Assembly: GCA_023419055.1 (NCBI GenBank)
Contig: JAEZYO010000959.1
Span: forward strand, 1-10,412
Length of the DNA stretch: 10,412 nucleotides
Source of the DNA: Pseudomonadota bacterium
GTDB lineage: Bacteria > Myxococcota > Polyangia > Polyangiales > Polyangiaceae
Direction of reading: 5' to 3'
Shown here: piece by piece, positions 6,752 through 10,412 of the stretch
Position numbering within the stretch: the first letter of the stretch is position 1
Layout: each line of letters opens with the position of its first letter
The notes under the pieces: generated by a model
Databases searched by the model: none
Told to the model about the DNA's origin: nothing
The model's input: only the letters and a program-made list of their open reading frames with translations
Program-made: the position numbers and the translations under genes

Positions 6752-8245
6752 TCAGTTGAGCGTGGGCGCTTGCCAGTCGATGTACTCGGTGAGCATGAAG
6801 TTCACCGGCTGATCGTTCTGGTTCTTGAGCTTCGGCTCCATGAAGTTGGCGGGCGCCGTCTTCTTGGTGAGAAAGCCCTGAATCGCCTTGCGCGCCGTCT
6901 CCTGCTGCGAGGCGTTGAAGGAGCAGTGATTGTGCGGATCGCCGTCGTTGCCGCCGTGATAGCCCACGTTGGCTTCCACGCCGAGCGCCTTGAAGACTTC
7001 GGCGCCGGCCGCGAGCGCGGCGAACTGCGCTACGGGCCCGAGGTGGCCGATGCGATTGTTGTCCAAGGTCGTGAAGCCGCGAGGCGCGTACATCGCGACG
7101 AGGAAGTGCGCATCGGCGGGGATCGCGTCCACGTTGCCCGAGCAGATCTGACCTTCGAACCAGTTTTGGCCGCAGGCTTCGCTCACCTGCTCCGGGTTCT
7201 CGCCGTTGTTCGGACCGAGATCGTTGTCCGCCACCACTCGGTAAGATCCGAGACCACCGGTGCCCGACTCTACCGGGATGCCGAGAGCGATGCGCTCGTC
7301 GAAAGCGCCGACCGTGAACGCGGACTTGCCGGCGTAGGAACAACCTGTCGTCCCGAGCGCGGTCGGGTCGATGAAGTCGTTGGCGCCTGCATCGCGCTGC
7401 GCGACGAGCACGTCGATGGCGCGACTGACGGCCCAGGCCCATTTAATCTGGAGGCTCACGCCGTTACCTCCGTAGATCTTGTCGAACGCGCTGTTGGCCG
7501 CGCTGTGGCTGTAGTTCATCGCGGCCACACCCTCGGCGTGCAGGAAGCTCGTGGGGACGCCCGAGCCATCCGCCTGGAACATGCCGGGGATCGCTCCGCT
7601 CGCCCCTTGAGGCCGCTCGATCCCGATCGAAAAATCGGCCGTCTTGCCGCCGTGCTCGACGTGGATGCTGATGCTCGTACCGCTCACCGTGCCCGAGACC
7701 ATGTCCGGTGTTCCCGGTTTCTCGCCGTGAACGAAAGCCTCCACTTGCTTCTTGAGCCACGCGCGCTGACAGGCCCACTGAGACTTGCTCGTCATCCGCG
7801 TGCCGTCCGGCATCTTGAAAGGATCAGGGAGCATGTGTGAAGCGGGCGACAGCGCCGTGGGCTCCGGGAGCTCGCAATCTTCGCCGGCGAACTCCTTGAA
7901 ATCGGGGTTGTAGGGGCCGCTGCTCGACGTCCCACCGGTGCTTCCGCCGCTACCTCCTTGGCCTGAAGCGCCGCCGCTCGTTCCACCGGCGCCAGCCGTG
8001 CCGCCCGTGGACGGATTGGTGCCACCGGAACCACCACCCGCGCCCGTGCCGCCAGTCGTCGAGACACCTCCACCCGCTGCGCCGGTACCTCCGGCACCTG
8101 CGTTGGAGCTGCCGCCAGAGGTAGATGAGGTTCCACCGGATTGGCCGGGCTCCGTCGTCTGCACCTCCGTTCCGCAAGCGAATCCCATGAGGGAGAGACC
8201 CGCGACCAACGCCGTCGAACTCACAGCTCCAACGCGCACGCGCAT
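6752..8245 (-). CDS. CE15 glucuronoyl-esterase-like lipoprotein
   Basis: Encodes 497 residues. CE15 enzymes cleave the ester between 4-O-methyl-glucuronate on xylan and lignin alcohols. The N-terminus is a signal with a loose lipobox ending at Cys24 (MGFAC), then an 80-residue Gly/Ser/Thr linker, then the alpha/beta-hydrolase domain (about 115-497). The nucleophile elbow is GCSYAGKSA with Ser303; Glu326 (PVESG) lies 23 residues on, the same spacing as Ser213 and Glu236 in the fungal enzyme StGE2; His440 is in NHCSF. Cys302 and Cys441 flank the catalytic Ser and His as in the conserved CE15 disulfide. Cys124/Cys159 and Cys358/Cys368 may form two more. The Arg that normally follows the Ser is Tyr304 here. 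The ATG at 8245 has a poor ribosome site, but no better start is seen. It probably acts at the cell surface or in the periplasm. It is divergent from the CE2-like gene. Confidence 0.87.
   Translation of the reverse strand: MRVRVGAVSSTALVAGLSLMGFACGTEVQTTEPGQSGGTSSTSGGSSNAGAGGTGAAGGGVSTTGGTGAGGGSGGTNPSTGGTAGAGGTSGGASGQGGSGGSTGGTSSSGPYNPDFKEFAGEDCELPEPTALSPASHMLPDPFKMPDGTRMTSKSQWACQRAWLKKQVEAFVHGEKPGTPDMVSGTVSGTSISIHVEHGGKTADFSIGIERPQGASGAIPGMFQADGSGVPTSFLHAEGVAAMNYSHSAANSAFDKIYGGNGVSLQIKWAWAVSRAIDVLVAQRDAGANDFIDPTALGTTGCSYAGKSAFTVGAFDERIALGIPVESGTGGLGSYRVVADNDLGPNNGENPEQVSEACGQNWFEGQICSGNVDAIPADAHFLVAMYAPRGFTTLDNNRIGHLGPVAQFAALAAGAEVFKALGVEANVGYHGGNDGDPHNHCSFNASQQETARKAIQGFLTKKTAPANFMEPKLKNQNDQPVNFMLTEYIDWQAPTLN
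7916..8149 (-). repeat. Low-complexity Gly/Ser/Thr linker-coding repeat
   Basis: Residues 33-110 of the CE15 lipoprotein consist almost only of Gly, Ser, Thr and Ala, written with repeated GGT/GGC/GGA-type codons (imperfect triplet-based repeats). Such linkers separate the lipid anchor from the enzyme in many Polyangiales lipoproteins and probably vary in length between strains. Confidence 0.8.
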
Positions 8246-8371
8246 TGCCTGGAGTTCCCGGGATGGTCTCTTCTGATCTTCAAATCTGCGCGCCGTCTTC
8301 GGCCGATGTCACTTTTTGTCTTTCTCGGGCGCCGCCTCGGATACAGAGCAGCTGACAAATTCGTGCGCTCA

Positions 8372-8408
8372 TCGAAACGCCGCCGCCGGGTGAACTTCAG
8401 CGTTTCGA
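8372..8408. promoter_or_regulatory. Inverted repeat TCGAAACGC-N19-GCGTTTCGA, candidate operator
   Basis: The arms at 8372-8380 and 8400-8408 are perfect reverse complements over 9 bp, centred 28 bp apart (close to three helical turns). It lies in the intergenic region of the divergent esterase genes. The core GAAACGC recurs at 8577-8583, about 40 bp before the CE2 start. Spaced half-sites of this kind suit a dimeric or looping regulator; the regulator is not in the window. Confidence 0.4.
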
Positions 8409-8426
8409 GGACAACCGCCTTAACTA

Positions 8427-8526
8427 CGCGAGCCGGGCGCTCGCGATTCGCGCCGAGCACCGGAGGAGCGAGCCGAGCTCGAGACCGGCTGCTCGCGCGT
8501 GCACGCCACTCGCGAGCGCCCGCGAG
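8427..8526. repeat. Nested inverted repeats with competing hairpins
   Basis: Positions 8434-8446 are perfectly complementary to 8510-8522 (13 bp). Inside, CGAGCA plus CCGG (8454-8463) pairs with CCGG, a bulged C and TGCTCG (8485-8495). Alternatively the left arm folds locally (CGCGAGC 8427-8433 with GCTCGCG 8439-8445) and the right arm also (CTCGCG 8509-8514 with CGCGAG 8521-8526). If transcribed as a leader, the long stem and the two local hairpins exclude each other. The word CGCGAG is common in this DNA, which raises the chance of coincidence. Confidence 0.38.
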
Positions 8527-8571
8527 ACCGACCGCGAAAACCTCGCGCGTCGGAAACTGCCCAAATTCCCG

Positions 8572-8600
8572 TTGCTGAAACGCTTAAGTTGACCTAGCTT
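8572..8600 (+). promoter_or_regulatory. Weak -35/-10 promoter candidate for the CE2-like gene
   Basis: TTGCTG (8572-8577) and TAGCTT (8595-8600) are 17 nt apart, each matching three of six consensus bases, about 26 bp before the ATG. The position is right and the match is poor. The GAAACGC word overlaps its -35/spacer junction. Confidence 0.22.
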
Positions 8601-8625
8601 CCGCGCTGTCCGGGAGGCCGTTTCG

Positions 8626-9792
8626 ATGATGCGCGCGAGCGTTCTTGCTGGTTTCTATGCCGTTCTAGCCCTGACCGTCGGCTGCGGCGGCGAAGACGAC
8701 GCCGTGAAGGAGGAGGTGTTCACCGACCACTTCTACGAGGCCGACGATCCGAACCTCCAGCTCACCGGGCGCATCGACTACACGAACCCCAAGCAGGTCC
8801 GGTTCTCGGCGCCAGGCGTCTACATCACGGCGCGCTTCCGAGGCGTCGGCGTGAGCGCGAAGCTCGTCGACCAACACCTCTACGGCAAGTATCAGAACTA
8901 CTTCGACGTCGTGGTCGACGGCGGTGAGCCGACCAAGCTCGCCGTGACCGCCGACCAGAGCGATTTCGTGCTCGCTTCGGGGCTCGCGCCGGGTGAGCAC
9001 GTCATCACGATCGCGAAGCGCACGGAGTCGAGCATCGGCTACACCGAGTTCGGCGGCTTCACGATCACGGGTGAGCTCCTGACGCCGCCGGAGCGCCCCT
9101 CGCGCCGCGTCGTGTTCATCGGCGACTCGATCACGTGCGGCTCCGGGAGCGAGGCCAAGAACGGTTCGCCCGAGTGCGAAGAGGACGGCTGGGGTCAGCC
9201 GTACAACAACGCCTACAAGGCCTACGGCCCCGTCCTCGCGCGAGATCTCGATGCCGACTACCAGGTGACCGCCGTGTCGGGCATCGGGCTCGTGCGCAAC
9301 TACAGCAACATGTACGACGCGCGCCCCATGCCGGAGGTGTATGATCTCACGTTCCTCGAGTCGATGAACCGTACGAAGCTCTGGGACACGAACGCGTTCG
9401 TCCCCGACGCGGTGGTGATAGCCCTCGGGACGAACGACTTCTCTCCCGGCGACAGCGAGCGCGAGAACATGGACATCGCGACGTTCTCCGAGGCTTACGT
9501 CTCGTTCGTCGACGCGCTCCGCGGCTACTATCCGGACGCGCACTTCTTCGCGGTGTCGAGCCCGATGCTCGGCAACGGCTGGCCGAAGGCAGCGGACACC
9601 TTCCTCGACGATCAGAAGGCCGCCATCGCCGAGGTCGCTCGGCACTTCGCGGACGCGGGCGACGACAGGGTCCACGAGTTCGTCACGACGAAGCTGTCAG
9701 GCACCGGCTGTGGCACGCACCCGAGCGTCGAGCAGCACGCCTCGATGGCCGCCGAGCTCGGCGACTACATCAAGACCACGATGGGCTGGTGA
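8626..9792 (+). CDS. CE2-like SGNH acetylesterase lipoprotein
   Basis: Encodes 388 residues. GGGAGG at 8612-8617, 8 nt before the ATG at 8626, favours the first of two adjacent ATGs. A short signal ends in a lipobox-like TVGC at Cys20. Residues about 28-150 form a beta-rich domain resembling the jelly-roll of CE2 esterases (FSAPGVYITARF, YFDVVVDG). The SGNH hydrolase domain follows: block I GDSITCG with Ser168, block II with Gly219 near SGIG, block III GTND (268-271) with Asn270, and block V THPS with His365. The Asp usually found two or three residues before that His is missing (GCGTHPS), consistent with a Ser-His dyad as reported for the Clostridium thermocellum CE2 enzyme. CE2 enzymes remove acetyl groups from xylan and other sugars; substrate here is inferred. 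It is divergent from the CE15 gene and ends 7 nt from the opposing gene's stop. Confidence 0.88.
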   Translation: MMRASVLAGFYAVLALTVGCGGEDDAVKEEVFTDHFYEADDPNLQLTGRIDYTNPKQVRFSAPGVYITARFRGVGVSAKLVDQHLYGKYQNYFDVVVDGGEPTKLAVTADQSDFVLASGLAPGEHVITIAKRTESSIGYTEFGGFTITGELLTPPERPSRRVVFIGDSITCGSGSEAKNGSPECEEDGWGQPYNNAYKAYGPVLARDLDADYQVTAVSGIGLVRNYSNMYDARPMPEVYDLTFLESMNRTKLWDTNAFVPDAVVIALGTNDFSPGDSERENMDIATFSEAYVSFVDALRGYYPDAHFFAVSSPMLGNGWPKAADTFLDDQKAAIAEVARHFADAGDDRVHEFVTTKLSGTGCGTHPSVEQHASMAAELGDYIKTTMGW

Positions 9793-9799
9793 GCGCGCT

Positions 9800-10412
9800 T
9801 CACTCGAAGCCGTGCAGGTGCACGAGGTACCACTCGCCGCGCCAGGAGATGAGAGACGTCACCTCGAGCGAGCGCTCCTTTCCGTCGGCGTCCGCGTAGA
9901 AGAGGCGCGACCGCAGCACGCGGTAATACCCGACGCGGTTCCCTTCGCGCCCCGGCTTCATCCACTCGGCGCGCTCCTCCGGCACCTCGAGACGCAAGAA
10001 GCGCGCCTCCGCGCGGCGCTTGCCGAGCAGGCGGTGGTACTCGTGAACCTGGCGTTCGAACGCGGCGATCAGCCGATACTGCCAGTCGCGCGCCGGGTTC
10101 TTGACGTCCTTCACCAGCTCGTACGCGAGGACGGGAAAGAAGAAGGAGCGCGCGAGCCCGGGGTCGTCGGCGACGATGGCGTCGAAGAGCTTGCGCGCCT
10201 GCTCCTGGAAGAAGGGCGAGTCGGTGCGCGGCTTGTCCTCGGTCTGAGGCAGAACCTGACCGGAAGCGTCCTTCAGCGCTGGGGGCTCAGCGGCGCTCGG
10301 GGGCGCGGGGGTCGCGGCGACGCTCGCTGCCGGCGCGGGATCGCTCGGCGCCGCGCTCCCGCTCGCAGCGGCGCTCGGCGTCGGGAGCGCCGAGGGCGCG
10401 GACGCCGAGCTC
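9800..10412 (-). CDS. Secreted or anchored protein of unknown function (5' end outside window)
   Basis: The frame ending at the TGA at 9802-9800 is open to the last base of the window, giving 204 codons. The in-frame GTG at 10114 is an internal Val, since the sequence upstream of it continues the same fold (SPFFQEQARKLFDAIVADD, then FFFPVLAYEL). The N-terminal 80 or so visible residues are Ala/Pro/Ser-rich, like the linkers that follow signal peptides in myxobacterial envelope proteins. The C-terminal 140 residues form a compact alpha/beta domain with a helical half (ARDWQYRLIAAFERQVHEY) and a strand-rich end (RVGYYRVLRSRLFYAD, LISWRGEWYLVHLHGF). I recognise no family, though the end is reminiscent of small cone-shaped NTF2-like or lipoprotein domains. 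It lies 7 nt from the CE2-like stop, convergent. Confidence 0.75.
   Translation of the reverse strand, partial: SSASAPSALPTPSAAASGSAAPSDPAPAASVAATPAPPSAAEPPALKDASGQVLPQTEDKPRTDSPFFQEQARKLFDAIVADDPGLARSFFFPVLAYELVKDVKNPARDWQYRLIAAFERQVHEYHRLLGKRRAEARFLRLEVPEERAEWMKPGREGNRVGYYRVLRSRLFYADADGKERSLEVTSLISWRGEWYLVHLHGFE

Larger units (their letters stand above)
8246..8625. promoter_or_regulatory. Shared 380-bp divergent promoter region of the two esterase genes
   Basis: No gene is supported in this gap; both transcripts must start here. It contains a 9-bp perfect inverted repeat (8372-8408), a nested stem region (8427-8526), a third copy of the GAAACGC core (8577-8583) and a weak plus-strand promoter candidate just before the CE2 gene. 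On the minus strand I saw no convincing -35/-10 or -24/-12 pair for the CE15 gene. Confidence 0.55.

Noticed and set aside
7938..8276. Plus-strand Pro-rich open frame opposite the CE15 linker
   Set aside because: It is the complement of the Gly/Ser/Thr linker codons and has no start context.

Overview
The window (about two-thirds G+C, strong G/C bias at third codon positions, several GTG/TTG starts) looks like a chromosomal piece of a myxobacterium, most likely of the Polyangium/Sorangium/Labilithrix side of Myxococcota. The reasons are the composition, lipoproteins with long Gly/Ser/Thr or Pro/Ala linkers, a GYF-domain membrane protein with a short AgmX/PglI-like tail, and plant-polysaccharide esterases. 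This is inference from sequence style; no marker gene is present. I see no tRNA, rRNA, insertion sequence, CRISPR array or phage gene.

Left part (1-2101): the 3' end of a gene resembling HAD-type phosphatases runs rightward. It converges on a leftward two-gene unit: a polytopic inner-membrane protein (944-2101) followed after 21 nt by a small outer-membrane beta-barrel (230-922). A 219-bp divergent promoter region (2102-2320), with a good sigma-54-like -24/-12 element on the minus strand, separates this unit from the next.

Centre (2321-6116): a rightward pair encodes a membrane-anchored NitT/TauT-type substrate-binding domain fused to an OmpA peptidoglycan-binding domain, then a membrane protein with a predicted coiled coil. 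It converges, with only 3 nt between stop codons, on a leftward gene for a GYF-domain protein with one central membrane helix and a TonB/AgmX-like C-terminal domain. These five genes together encode parts for the inner membrane, peptidoglycan layer and outer membrane. A joint function is possible but not shown by the sequence.

Right part (6752-9792): two divergent genes encode putative lipoprotein carbohydrate esterases, a CE15 glucuronoyl-esterase-like enzyme (leftward) and a CE2-like SGNH acetylesterase (rightward). Their combined chemistry suits removal of ester decorations from xylan and lignin-carbohydrate bonds. The 380 bp between them hold a perfect 9-bp inverted repeat, a third copy of its core near the CE2 start, and a nested long-range stem that competes with two local hairpins. 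The right edge carries a leftward gene of unknown function, cut by the window, which reads open to the last base.

The two gaps over 300 bp are 6117-6751, which has no convincing gene and weaker codon bias than its flanks, and 8246-8625, the shared esterase promoter region.
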